A stretch of DNA of 64,000 nt from contig JAKLHK010000014.1 in the NCBI GenBank assembly GCA_022710185.1, positions 1 to 64,000 on the forward strand, in the 5' to 3' direction. Numbering within the stretch: position 1 is the first letter of the stretch; each line of letters opens with the position of its first letter. The notes under the pieces are model-generated. The model had not been told where the DNA came from, did no database searches, and was given only the letters and a program-made list of their open reading frames with translations. The stretch is from Bacteroidota bacterium. Its GTDB lineage: Bacteria > Bacteroidota > Bacteroidia > Bacteroidales > JAGNHN01. The translations under genes and the position numbers were made by a program. Shown one piece after another: positions 25,582 through 32,712 of the stretch.

Positions 25582-25614
25582 GTTCAAATAATAAACAAGG
25601 ATAATATTATGAAC
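25582..25614. promoter_or_regulatory. Probable TetR operator (33-base imperfect palindrome)
   Basis: Outer arms GTTCA (25582-25586) and TGAAC (25610-25614) flank AT-rich half-sites (AATAATA / TAATATT). The site starts 7 bases upstream of the TetR start codon, typical for an autoregulated TetR gene. Confidence 0.5.
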
Positions 25615-25650
25615 AAAATTAATAAAATAAACGATGTTAAATAATTAACG

Positions 25651-25674
25651 AAAAAAATCCCGGAAGAACCGGGA
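25651..25674 (-). terminator. Rho-independent terminator
   Basis: On the minus strand TCCCGG pairs with CCGGGA across a 5-base loop (25658-25674) and runs into seven T residues. It lies 18 bases after the stop of the 25692-26156 gene and ends the operon that begins with the epimerase at 27728. Confidence 0.8.
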
Positions 25675-25691
25675 CAGGAAAAATCGGAATA

Positions 25692-26156
25692 CTACGGAAG
25701 CTCCAGCCCGGTGTCGCGCTCCATGCGCCCACGATGCGGGAAGAGCAGGATCATGTAGCAGATGACCACAAAAGCGATAATCAGCGCGGTGTAGTTGTGC
25801 TGGATCAGGTATACGATGGTTCCGAAAAAGGACACCCCTTCGGCCAGGGCTCCCCTCACCACCAAAGCAGAACGATAGGCGTTCAGCACCTCCATGGTCT
25901 CGCGGCCCTGGACCCCGATCATCTGTTTGCGGAACAGTACCATACCGGCCGGAAGGCTGGTAGCCACCAGCACAAGCAGGAATACCAGCAGGTAACGCGA
26001 AAAGCTGGGGTCGACCGGGGCCAGGGAGCCTCCGCCCACTTCAACGAGCAGTATGGCCACCACCATCAGGAAAAGCGCCCCCGCCACCAGCGCGCCATAG
26101 AGGATCCGCAACAGCCGTGCGATCTCTTTTATCTTGTCCTGGCCCGGCTCACTCAT
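25692..26156 (-). CDS. Four-helix membrane protein, unknown family
   Basis: The 154-residue protein has four predicted membrane helices (LYGALVAGALFLMVVAILL, YLLVFLLVLVATSLPAGMVL, VRGALAEGVSFFGTIVYLI and ALIIAFVVICYMILLF) and short charged ends. I do not recognise the family. Its start overlaps the end of the DUF3365 heme protein gene by 8 bases, which indicates co-translation. A partner role in membrane electron transfer would fit but is not shown by sequence. Confidence 0.75.
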   Translation of the reverse strand: MSEPGQDKIKEIARLLRILYGALVAGALFLMVVAILLVEVGGGSLAPVDPSFSRYLLVFLLVLVATSLPAGMVLFRKQMIGVQGRETMEVLNAYRSALVVRGALAEGVSFFGTIVYLIQHNYTALIIAFVVICYMILLFPHRGRMERDTGLELP

Positions 26157-26778
26157 GGCTCAGGGGTTCAGGTTCGAAGACCAGGTGCCACATTCCACGA
26201 AAATCATTCATCGCGTAGTTCAGGGCCTTATCCTGAGGATATTTCTCCTTTATGATACCCAGCGTAGCGGCATCCACATCCGTACCGGGTACACCATGGC
26301 ATTTCAGGCAGGCCGGGAGTTTCATCTGGATGGGGCTGGCATAGTGGACCCGGCTCCCATCACGCCACACCGTAGAGGTAAGTGCTTCCGAACCCAGTCC
26401 GGAATACCAGTCCAGGATCTTCAGCTCATCAGCATCGGGGGCGTTCTCCGGGTTTCTGGGTAAATGGCTGGTCCGGCGCAGGCTGCAGTTCCAGCGCTCA
26501 GCCATTTCGTTAACCAGGCTGGATGCATGAATGTTGCAGAAATCCACAGCATTCGGTGGGCCACCTTTTTCCATGGCCTGGGCCACGGCAGCCAGCATTC
26601 CGGCTTGGGCAAGCTGGACCAGCGAGTCCCCTAACTGCTGATGATGGGCCAGTATGGCCGCCTCCTGCATTTCCGCTGAGGCGGTATCCTGGGAGGAACC
26701 CCCGGCCCTTTCCTTGCAGGATTCGAGTACCAGCAGGCCCAGGATGATCATGAGAATGAATAGTGATGTCTTTCGCAT
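26149..26778 (-). CDS. DUF3365 (Tll0287-like) c-type heme lipoprotein
   Basis: ATG 26778 (MRKTSLFILMIIL) is chosen over an upstream TTG. The N-terminus is a signal sequence ending at a Cys (VLESC) that may be lipidated, though the lipobox is not ideal. The domain matches DUF3365: NAVDFCNIHA, RRTSHLPRNPENAPD and the heme motif C157-L-K-C160-H161 (LPACLKCHGVPG), with the closing FRGMWHLVFE. Such proteins bind one c-type heme in the periplasm and are thought to act as redox or gas sensors. Second gene of the epimerase operon. Confidence 0.87.
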   Translation of the reverse strand: MRKTSLFILMIILGLLVLESCKERAGGSSQDTASAEMQEAAILAHHQQLGDSLVQLAQAGMLAAVAQAMEKGGPPNAVDFCNIHASSLVNEMAERWNCSLRRTSHLPRNPENAPDADELKILDWYSGLGSEALTSTVWRDGSRVHYASPIQMKLPACLKCHGVPGTDVDAATLGIIKEKYPQDKALNYAMNDFRGMWHLVFEPEPLSHE

Positions 26779-26798
26779 GGCACGGATCAATTATCGGA

Positions 26799-27728
26799 TT
26801 AGTGTTTCTGCGCGGCAGCCGCAACAGCACGGATGCCCTCGGCATACGGGGTAGGCCTGAAGGAGAAACGGCGTTCAAACTGCGTACTGTCGAAAATGTA
26901 ATCGCGGTCCCACTGATAGGTCAGTTCACGGAACTCTTTCAGCACAGGGATGAACATGCCCAGGAGGCGGATCATGGTCTGCCCTGCCACCGTAACCCCT
27001 GCCCGGGCCCCCATTTCCTCCGCGAAGGCCTGCACCCATTCTTCTCCGGTTAATGGGTCAGGGGCTGTGGGCAGGTGCCATACCTTCCCAAAGGCCGTGG
27101 ACTCATTGCCCAGGATTGCGGTAGCCCTGCCAGCATCGGGGGTGTATGTAAAAGAATGCTTGTGCCGGGCCGAACAGAACCATTGGGCCTTTTTACCTCT
27201 GGCCAGCCGGTCCACTACACTCATACCCAATACACTGTTGCGTATCCCTGGCCCGTAGAAATCGGCGCTGCGCGCGATCAGGGCCTTGACCTCCCCTTTG
27301 GCATGGGCCTCCATGACCATGTCGGCCACTTGCTGCCTCACCTTTCCTTTGCGGCTCACCGGAGCCACGGGCGATTCCTCGGTCATGTGCCCCATCACGG
27401 AAGGATCGTACATATACATATTGTCGAAGAATACCAGACGGGTGCTATGCTCCTTGCAGGCTGTAATCACGTTGCGCATCAGCAGGGGCCAGAAGGCCTC
27501 CCATTCTTCGCTGTCGTATTTCAGTCCGGCCGTCAGATAGGCCACCTCCGTCCCTTTCATGGCGCGCATTACCTGCACAGGATCAAGCAGGTCAGCCCGG
27601 AAGGTCTCGTCAAAGGCATTGACCTGCCTGGGCCTGCGCCCAACCAGGCGGATCTTGTTGGTGTATTTTGGCAGGGCCAGTGCAAGCTCGATGCCTATAC
27701 TGCCCCCGGCCCCAAGTATGGTTTGCAT
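26799..27728 (-). CDS. NAD-dependent epimerase/dehydratase-like protein
   Basis: The 309-residue extended-SDR-like protein has a dinucleotide-binding glycine motif at the very N-terminus (TILGAGGSIG), a second strand ending VGRRPR, and the NAD-contact region TEVAYLTAGLKYD. Around residues 95-120 (VFFDNMYMYDP) a Tyr takes the place of the usual YxxxK arrangement, so catalysis by the standard mechanism is not certain. The C-terminal part (DAGRATAILGN, GKVWHLPTAP) matches nucleoside-diphosphate-sugar epimerase-like proteins. Cytosolic; substrate unknown. First gene of a three-gene operon. Confidence 0.82.
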   Translation of the reverse strand: MQTILGAGGSIGIELALALPKYTNKIRLVGRRPRQVNAFDETFRADLLDPVQVMRAMKGTEVAYLTAGLKYDSEEWEAFWPLLMRNVITACKEHSTRLVFFDNMYMYDPSVMGHMTEESPVAPVSRKGKVRQQVADMVMEAHAKGEVKALIARSADFYGPGIRNSVLGMSVVDRLARGKKAQWFCSARHKHSFTYTPDAGRATAILGNESTAFGKVWHLPTAPDPLTGEEWVQAFAEEMGARAGVTVAGQTMIRLLGMFIPVLKEFRELTYQWDRDYIFDSTQFERRFSFRPTPYAEGIRAVAAAAQKH

Positions 27729-27926
27729 GGAGTTTCAGATTGAATGAATAAAGATACTGAGAAATTCAATCGTCTTATTCCAAGTGATGCATAGAGTGCT
27801 TATGTCTTCGTGGTCATGGCAAAGGGTTGCTGATCGCGGACCATCCCTTAAACGGCATCACACTGCCCACCTGTATTCTCCGTTGAGCCCTGATTTCTGT
27901 GGTGATCCGTTTATTTAGGGATATGG

Positions 27927-27954
27927 AAAAGGGGACCCCGGTGTCGGGATCCCC
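27927..27954 (-). terminator. Rho-independent terminator of the ECF sigma operon
   Basis: On the minus strand GGGGA-CCCG... pairs with CGGG-TCCCC (27931-27954), a GC-rich stem with a short loop, followed by TTTT. It lies 43 bases past the stop of the last operon gene (27998). Confidence 0.75.
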
Positions 27955-27997
27955 TCGTCTATGGGGCGGACTGGCCCTGCATCCCCGGGGATGCGGC

Positions 27998-28642
27998 TCA
28001 GAACTTGCCGAATTTCAGAGAGAATGTGGCGGCGTAACCGTTCAGGATGTCGTCCTCCATGCCGGGCAGTTCAATCTCGCTCGTGAGGCGGTAGCTCACC
28101 CCTCCGGACAAGCGCATGAAACGCGTGAGGTTCAGTTCCAGTTCCAGACCAGGCTCGAACACAAAAATGATGTCGTTGTGATAGGCCCCCGGATCCCAGT
28201 CCTGCTCGCTGGTCCAGTACGAGCCCGGGGCCATGCTGATCGCCCCTCCGGCCACCAGAATGGGCATAGTAAGGTGCACCGGCTGGCGGGCCATGAAAAT
28301 GGGCTCCAGCAGAATACCGCCATAACCAACGATCAGGCTCATTTTCTCTTCCTCCTGCCAGTACTGGTCCACGGGAATGTCGTTCATCAGTCCGAAACCT
28401 CCCACACCCAGGGCAAAGCTGTGATTGATGATCCAGGCGGCACGGCCCCCGACCACCCAGGCATCCTCGTCGTTGATCTGGGTGTAGCCCATGGTTATGC
28501 CGCCATACCCCCCATGGCTGATGTCGTTGCCAAAAAGGGTCCGGATATCGTCACCCCGTCTCACCGGATTGGTGGTGTCTTGTCCTGCCAGACTGAGGCT
28601 GAGCAGTGACAGGGAGAACAGGATAGTGATGGTCTTTTTCAT
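27998..28642 (-). CDS. Outer-membrane beta-barrel-like protein
   Basis: The 214-residue protein has a signal peptide (MKKTITILFSLSLLSLSLAGQ) and alternating amphipathic strands, ending in an aromatic residue (AATFSLKFGKF), as in outer-membrane barrels. Phrases such as GGYGGITMGYTQI, AWVVGGRAAWIINH and FALGVGGFGL support a small barrel. No family is recognised with confidence. Last gene of the six-gene sigma factor operon, 35 bases after the similar-sized barrel gene. Confidence 0.75.
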   Translation of the reverse strand: MKKTITILFSLSLLSLSLAGQDTTNPVRRGDDIRTLFGNDISHGGYGGITMGYTQINDEDAWVVGGRAAWIINHSFALGVGGFGLMNDIPVDQYWQEEEKMSLIVGYGGILLEPIFMARQPVHLTMPILVAGGAISMAPGSYWTSEQDWDPGAYHNDIIFVFEPGLELELNLTRFMRLSGGVSYRLTSEIELPGMEDDILNGYAATFSLKFGKF

Positions 28643-28677
28643 GATATGCTGTGTTTTATGTATTTGATTTGATCGTT

Positions 28678-29187
28678 TCAGAAGGTATATCTCAACGAAA
28701 ACGCCATGTCGACGGGCATAATGCTGACAAAGCGTTCCCCAAACAACTCAAGGTAGGGTTTCAGGTCAAGGCTCATGGCCAGGGGAACGCGGTACATCCG
28801 GTATTCCAGTCCCAGGATGGCATCGGCCCCGATCACCGGGGAAGATCGGCGGCTGTAAAAATAGGTGGGATGCCCGTAGATGGTCTGGCTGCCTGTATGC
28901 CGGGTATACCACCGCGTGTAGCCCACATGGGCGCCATATCCTGCGAAAAGGAAAAGATGGTCTGAGTATTCCAGCATTACCGGGCGATAGCTCTGGGCCA
29001 GCATAGTGAACTGCATCCCGCCTCCCCTCCAGCTCAGCATGGCTTCCACTGCACGGTATTCATCCAGGAACCCCTTGAAGGTAATCCCGGAGCTGTACCC
29101 TCCACGTCCCCCTACTGAGGTGGAGTAGTCCTGGCCGGCGAGCAGCAAGGGAAGGAGGAGCATGGAGGCGAGCATGAGTTTTCGCAT
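28678..29187 (-). CDS. Small outer-membrane protein, barrel-like
   Basis: The 169-residue protein has a signal peptide (MRKLMLASMLLLPLLLAGQ), glycine/tyrosine-rich strands (GGRGGYSSGITFKGF, LFAGYGAHVGYTRWY) and a terminal aromatic residue (DMAFSLRYTF). Both features are typical of small outer-membrane barrels in Bacteroidota. Function is unknown. It sits between the head-GIN protein and the second barrel gene in the sigma operon. Confidence 0.75.
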   Translation of the reverse strand: MRKLMLASMLLLPLLLAGQDYSTSVGGRGGYSSGITFKGFLDEYRAVEAMLSWRGGGMQFTMLAQSYRPVMLEYSDHLFLFAGYGAHVGYTRWYTRHTGSQTIYGHPTYFYSRRSSPVIGADAILGLEYRMYRVPLAMSLDLKPYLELFGERFVSIMPVDMAFSLRYTF

Positions 29188-29208
29188 GGTCTTCTTCGTT
29201 TGTTGAGA

Positions 29209-29928
29209 TTACCAGGTATGGACCACTTCCCCCGAACCCAGTATGGAGGTATGTACCTGGGGGTTGCCCTTGTAATGGACGTCCCCGCTGCCGAGAATGC
29301 GCACGTCGAGCAGGGTGGTCACGTTCAGGTACATGTCGCCCGAACCGGAAATGGTGGCGAAGCAGGTGCCCTGTACCAGGTTGTAGGCCCTGATATTGCC
29401 TGAGCCTGAGATCTCCATTTCGGAATAGTCGCAACTGCCTTCAAGCACCATCTCGCCTGAACCAGAGATCCGGGCAGTCAGGTCACTGGCCTGGATGTCC
29501 GCCTGGATGTCGCCCGAGCCGGAGATCAGCAGAAAGGCATCATTCCCACTGAGTTGTTCGATGTTGATGTTGCCCGAACCTTCCAGCGAGGCACGCTCCA
29601 GTTCCGGGGTGTACACATGGATGGTGATGGGAAGGCGGTTGTTGATGCAGCGGTGGTCGCGGGTCTTCACGATCAGGTCATTTCCCTTGACCTGGGTGCT
29701 GATGTATGGCAGCAGGTTGGATTCCGCCTCGATTAATACATAATGTATGGTGTCGTAATGCATCACCACGTCCCACGACCCTTCGCTCTGCAGTCCGCTG
29801 TATGGCTCCACGCTGCGGTATTCGCTGGTGAGGTCGCGGTTGCCCCGGATACAATGCCCCCCGTCGCAGCTTTGCAGCAGCAGAACGGCCAGCAGGGTGA
29901 GCAATGTAATAAGCCTTGTTGTCTTCAT
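29209..29928 (-). CDS. Head-GIN (DUF2807) putative adhesin-like protein
   Basis: The 239-residue protein has a lipoprotein-type signal (LLTLLAVLLLQSC, Cys at ~20) and a right-handed beta-helix-like body with repeated SGSG/GSGD motifs (LEGSGNINIEQLSGNDAFLLISGSGDI, ISGSGEMVLEGS, ISGSGNIRAYN, ILGSGDVHYKG). The repeats are characteristic of DUF2807, named putative auto-transporter adhesin, head GIN domain. Probably anchored in the outer membrane facing either side. It is co-transcribed with an ECF sigma factor pair, suggesting a role in envelope stress sensing or response. Confidence 0.88.
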   Translation of the reverse strand: MKTTRLITLLTLLAVLLLQSCDGGHCIRGNRDLTSEYRSVEPYSGLQSEGSWDVVMHYDTIHYVLIEAESNLLPYISTQVKGNDLIVKTRDHRCINNRLPITIHVYTPELERASLEGSGNINIEQLSGNDAFLLISGSGDIQADIQASDLTARISGSGEMVLEGSCDYSEMEISGSGNIRAYNLVQGTCFATISGSGDMYLNVTTLLDVRILGSGDVHYKGNPQVHTSILGSGEVVHTW

Positions 29929-30013
29929 CTTATGTTTTGTTATGGTTCCGATGATAAGGACAGGGCAGGGAACTTAGGGTTGAAAAAATCGTCGTCGTTA
30001 TTCAAAATAAATT

Positions 30014-31096
30014 TCAAAGGCTGAGGCTACCCCCGGTGAGCCTGACACGAACCCGGGCCGCCCGCCCTGATCCCTCCTGAGTAGGGCCGGCCCTGCGAAG
30101 CAGTTTCATATCTTCGCCCACCTTTACCTGGGCGACCTTCTTCACTCCATCACTGAACACCTGCTGGGTCTTCTCATCATAGGTCAGATCCAGGTCCATG
30201 GGAATATTGCTCCCAATGCGTATGTCTGTATATTCTGCTTCGAGGTCGATGTAGCGCAGCGCAACCCCCAGGGCCCCGATCGAGAGGTCGCCATATTTGG
30301 TGTTCAGTCCGGCCTCATCGGTGAGCTGTTCGATGCTGACATCGGAGAAGGAGGTGCTTCCGGTGAGCCCTCCCACGCGCCCTATCTTCAGCTTGTCGCG
30401 GCGCGAGTCTATCCTCAGCCTTCCGGCGCGCTCCACATTGATGCGGGCCGATTTTCCGTAGAGGTCAGCGTCGCCGATTTCCCCGAACTCAAATTCGCCA
30501 TAGCCCAGGTCCATGCGGCCCCGCTCCACGCTGCGCACATCGGCATTGCCAAAGGTCAGGTCGATGCTGACTTCGCCCTTCAGGGCATGGGCCTTGAGGT
30601 CTCCGTTCGAAAGAATGAATTCCACCTTGCCGACGTGGTCCGTGGTATAGATGTTGCCGAACTTGTTCTCTACCCTTACCGTGGCCTTCTCAGGGAAATA
30701 CACCGTGTAATTGATCATGGCCCTGTTGCCACCGGAGAAGAGCGCGCTGGTGGCGTCGTTTATCCCGGTCCACAGGCTGTTCATGGAGTTACGGAAAACC
30801 GTTCGCCCGATCACATAGTAGCGCGTACCGGTGAACTCGAAATCTATGTCATTGAAGATGCGGTCCACGCGGGTGTCCTTACTCCCGCTGATGTTCAGCT
30901 GTACCTCCAGGCGCACCGAGTCCTTTTCCCAGGGCACCAGGTGGACGTTCCCATACTTGTTGACCACCTGCACGCTGGTGTTCTCGAAAGCTTTGAACGA
31001 TTTGACCACCCTGCGGCTGCGCTGCGACTGCCCCTGTACAATCAGGGCGGGAGCCAGAAGCAGGATAAGTACGATGCGGATGATGTCAGATCTCAT
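30014..31096 (-). CDS. DUF4097-like beta-helix envelope protein
   Basis: The 360-residue protein has a signal peptide (IVLILLLAPALIVQGQSQ) and a body of short beta-strands on a regular ~20-residue repeat (VQVVNKYGNVHLVPWEKD, VRVENKFGNIYTTDHVGK, VEFILSNGDLKAH, VSIDLTFGNADV), typical of DUF4097/putative adhesin beta-helices. It overlaps the anti-sigma gene by 11 bases. As in many Bacteroidota, a sigma factor, an anti-sigma factor and one or two such adhesin-like proteins form an operon; the protein may be a response target or a co-sensor. Confidence 0.8.
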   Translation of the reverse strand: MRSDIIRIVLILLLAPALIVQGQSQRSRRVVKSFKAFENTSVQVVNKYGNVHLVPWEKDSVRLEVQLNISGSKDTRVDRIFNDIDFEFTGTRYYVIGRTVFRNSMNSLWTGINDATSALFSGGNRAMINYTVYFPEKATVRVENKFGNIYTTDHVGKVEFILSNGDLKAHALKGEVSIDLTFGNADVRSVERGRMDLGYGEFEFGEIGDADLYGKSARINVERAGRLRIDSRRDKLKIGRVGGLTGSTSFSDVSIEQLTDEAGLNTKYGDLSIGALGVALRYIDLEAEYTDIRIGSNIPMDLDLTYDEKTQQVFSDGVKKVAQVKVGEDMKLLRRAGPTQEGSGRAARVRVRLTGGSLSL

Positions 31097-31646
31097 GGCG
31101 GACCTCCTTTCCTTCCCCTGAGCGGGATTCCTGAAGTTGTTCCAGGATATCGGTGAGTATGGCGATCTTCAGACGGTAGTTCTGTATCATGGCCGCGATG
31201 ATCTCCTCGTTGGCGGCGTCGTCGCGGAGGTCGCGCTTCAGGTCGGCGTACACTGAATCCAGCTCAGAGAGTTCGGTGCGTATATCGTGCTGCACCTCAG
31301 GCTCGCTGCGGGTAAGGAGGAATACCTCTTCCTGCATGGTCTGAATCTGCTGAGTGTAAAAGGCTTCAGCTTCGAAGAGCTCCTCGGCCTGGGCCGAGAT
31401 AGCTCCCTGCTCCGGGCCTTTACCAGCGGGCACATACTGGTCCACCATGTCGTGCACCAGCCACGAAAGGGCAAATATCAGCAGCACTGCGGCGACCCTA
31501 ACCAGGTAGGTCTTCCAGGGGAGGGTCCGGCGCTGCTGCAGTTCCATGCCGCTGCGGATGCGGTCCCATACCCCGGGGTCGGGGAGCTGGTCATCGAACT
31601 CCGGGCGGTGATCCCTGATAAATCGCTCCAAATGGTCCTGGCTCAT
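31086..31646 (-). CDS. Anti-sigma factor (predicted), single-pass membrane protein
   Basis: The 186-residue protein has an N-terminal cytoplasmic part with the GVWDRIRSGMEL sequence typical of Bacteroidota anti-sigma proteins, one membrane helix (residues ~47-67; VRVAAVLLIFALSWLVHDMV) and a helical periplasmic domain rich in Glu and Gln (~70-175). Its ATG overlaps the sigma factor stop (ATGA), the usual arrangement for a cognate pair. Assignment is from position, topology and the N-terminal motif, not a recognised Pfam domain. Confidence 0.75.
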   Translation of the reverse strand: MSQDHLERFIRDHRPEFDDQLPDPGVWDRIRSGMELQQRRTLPWKTYLVRVAAVLLIFALSWLVHDMVDQYVPAGKGPEQGAISAQAEELFEAEAFYTQQIQTMQEEVFLLTRSEPEVQHDIRTELSELDSVYADLKRDLRDDAANEEIIAAMIQNYRLKIAILTDILEQLQESRSGEGKEVRHEI

Positions 31647-32200
31647 GATTCAGTATGACTTAGAATTTCCTTTACTCTCTTTCTGGCGTGCATGTACTGC
31701 GTCTTGGATGTGGATTCACTGATGCCCATGATCTCCGAGATTTCCTTGTGATCATAGCCTTCCAGCAGATAAAGTGAGAAGATCACCCGGCTGCCTTCGG
31801 GCAGGGCCTGCATGGCCTTCTTCACCTGTTCCACTGTGAGCCCGCTCTCCTCCATCTCCGGCTCGGCCATCCGGCCTTCCCAGGGGCTCATGTCATCCAC
31901 AAAGCGCAGCTCTGCACGCCTGCGCTTCAACTCGTTAATGCAGCGGTTCACGACGATCCGCTTCAGCCACGCCCCGAAGGCGCTTTCGTAACGGAAGCTG
32001 TCCAGCCTTCGGAAGGCCTCCGTAAAGGCATCCTGCAGCAGGTCTTCCGCCTCCTCCCTCGACGACATCATCCTCAGACAGATATTGAACATCGCCCCGG
32101 AATACAGCCCGTACAGCTGGTACTGGGCCTTCCGGTTGCCCCGGCGGCTGTCTTCGATGATCCCGCGATGGATCTCATGATGCACGGTCCCGATGTTCAT
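31643..32200 (-). CDS. ECF-type RNA polymerase sigma factor
   Basis: About 185 residues from ATG 32200 (MNIGTVHHEIHRGII); an in-frame TTG at 32251 is less likely. The region 2 helix reads YSGAMFNICLRMMSSREEAEDLLQDAFTEAFRRL, and the region 4 helix-turn-helix reads LPEGSRVIFSLYLLEGYDHKEISEIMGISESTSKTQYMHARKRV. Both are canonical for sigma-70 family ECF factors. First gene of a six-gene operon that ends at the terminator 27927-27954. A TGCAACTT...GTATC pattern just upstream (32249-32216, minus strand) could be an autoregulated promoter, but its spacing is not standard. Confidence 0.93.
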   Translation of the reverse strand: MNIGTVHHEIHRGIIEDSRRGNRKAQYQLYGLYSGAMFNICLRMMSSREEAEDLLQDAFTEAFRRLDSFRYESAFGAWLKRIVVNRCINELKRRRAELRFVDDMSPWEGRMAEPEMEESGLTVEQVKKAMQALPEGSRVIFSLYLLEGYDHKEISEIMGISESTSKTQYMHARKRVKEILSHTES

Positions 32201-32356
32201 CACAGAGTATTCACCCGATACAAGGACATATCCCTGCCCCGGAAGTTGCAAATTTCCTTAAAAAATCTTCAGTATTTTATCATTATATTGATATACAGTA
32301 ATTTATATATTGGTCTAAAGAGGGCCGCAAACGAATAAGGGATAGTGGATAATGCC

Positions 32357-32364
32357 TATCTTTG
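32357..32364 (+). promoter_or_regulatory. Possible promoter of the tryptophanase leader (TATCTTTG)
   Basis: TATCTTTG matches the Bacteroidota -7 consensus and would start a transcript near 32370, reading through the terminator toward tnaA 340 bases downstream. No clear -33 TTG was seen. Confidence 0.4.
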
Positions 32365-32398
32365 GTTCGGCAGGTGAGCCTAAGCTACTGACTTGCCT

Positions 32399-32524
32399 AT
32401 GAATTCTTTTCATAGCTTAATGTTTTATGGTTCCCGAAGGTCTGTCTGGTCGACAGGCCTTCAGTTTTTTCTGCTTCCCCAGGTCAGGGGAGGGTCGGCA
32501 TATCAAAGTATTTCATACTTTTGA
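32399..32524 (+). CDS. Candidate leader peptide upstream of tnaA (41 aa, speculative)
   Basis: A 41-codon ORF starts at ATG 32399 (MNSFHSLMFYGSRRSVW...) and stops with TGA at 32522-32524. It contains a single Trp codon (residue 17), which falls in the loop region of the intrinsic terminator hairpin at 32436-32462. Translation through the hairpin could prevent termination. Enterobacterial tnaC also has one critical Trp, but sequence similarity beyond the MN start is not convincing, and no clear ribosome binding site is seen. It may be a chance ORF. Confidence 0.25.
   Translation: MNSFHSLMFYGSRRSVWSTGLQFFLLPQVRGGSAYQSISYF
32436..32470 (+). terminator. Intrinsic terminator in the tnaA leader
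   Basis: GAAGGTCTGTC pairs with GACAGGCCTTC (one wobble pair, 5-base loop), followed by AGTTTTTT. It is a strong plus-strand terminator with no annotated gene upstream of it on that strand. It could end a ~100-base small RNA or act as an attenuator for tnaA. Confidence 0.7.
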
Positions 32525-32618
32525 AATGAGCCAGTATGCTATCAGTATTCGATATCTCCCAGAAGGCGGGCCAGCGTTACCTGAATATCAAGGAACGCGA
32601 TGGCTACCTTGCCTTTTC

Positions 32619-32640
32619 GGCAGCCTGAACCCAGGCTGCC
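32619..32640 (+). other. Perfect hairpin in the tnaA leader
   Basis: GGCAGCCTG - AACC - CAGGCTGCC is a perfect 9-base-pair stem with a 4-base loop, 73 bases before the tnaA ATG. There is no U-tract, so it is probably not a terminator by itself. Confidence 0.55.
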
Positions 32641-32712
32641 CTTGCCTGCATTCCCTCATCAGGGACTGTTGACTTGCCCCAAAACCGATTGTACCAACCA
32701 TTTTCCTGAAGT

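Larger units (their letters stand above)
32201..32712. other. 512-base intergenic region: sigma operon promoter and tryptophanase leader
   Basis: The left ~130 bases are AT-rich upstream sequence of the sigma operon (minus strand). The right ~350 bases run toward tnaA on the plus strand and contain a TAnnTTTG element (32357-32364), a 41-codon ORF (32399-32524), an intrinsic terminator (32436-32470) and further hairpins, including a perfect 9-base-pair stem at 32619-32640. Confidence 0.6.

Noticed and set aside
32471..32500. Possible SRP RNA (GGTCAGG-like string)
   Set aside because: Only a short resemblance; the conserved GGAAGGGAGC-type tetraloop region is absent.
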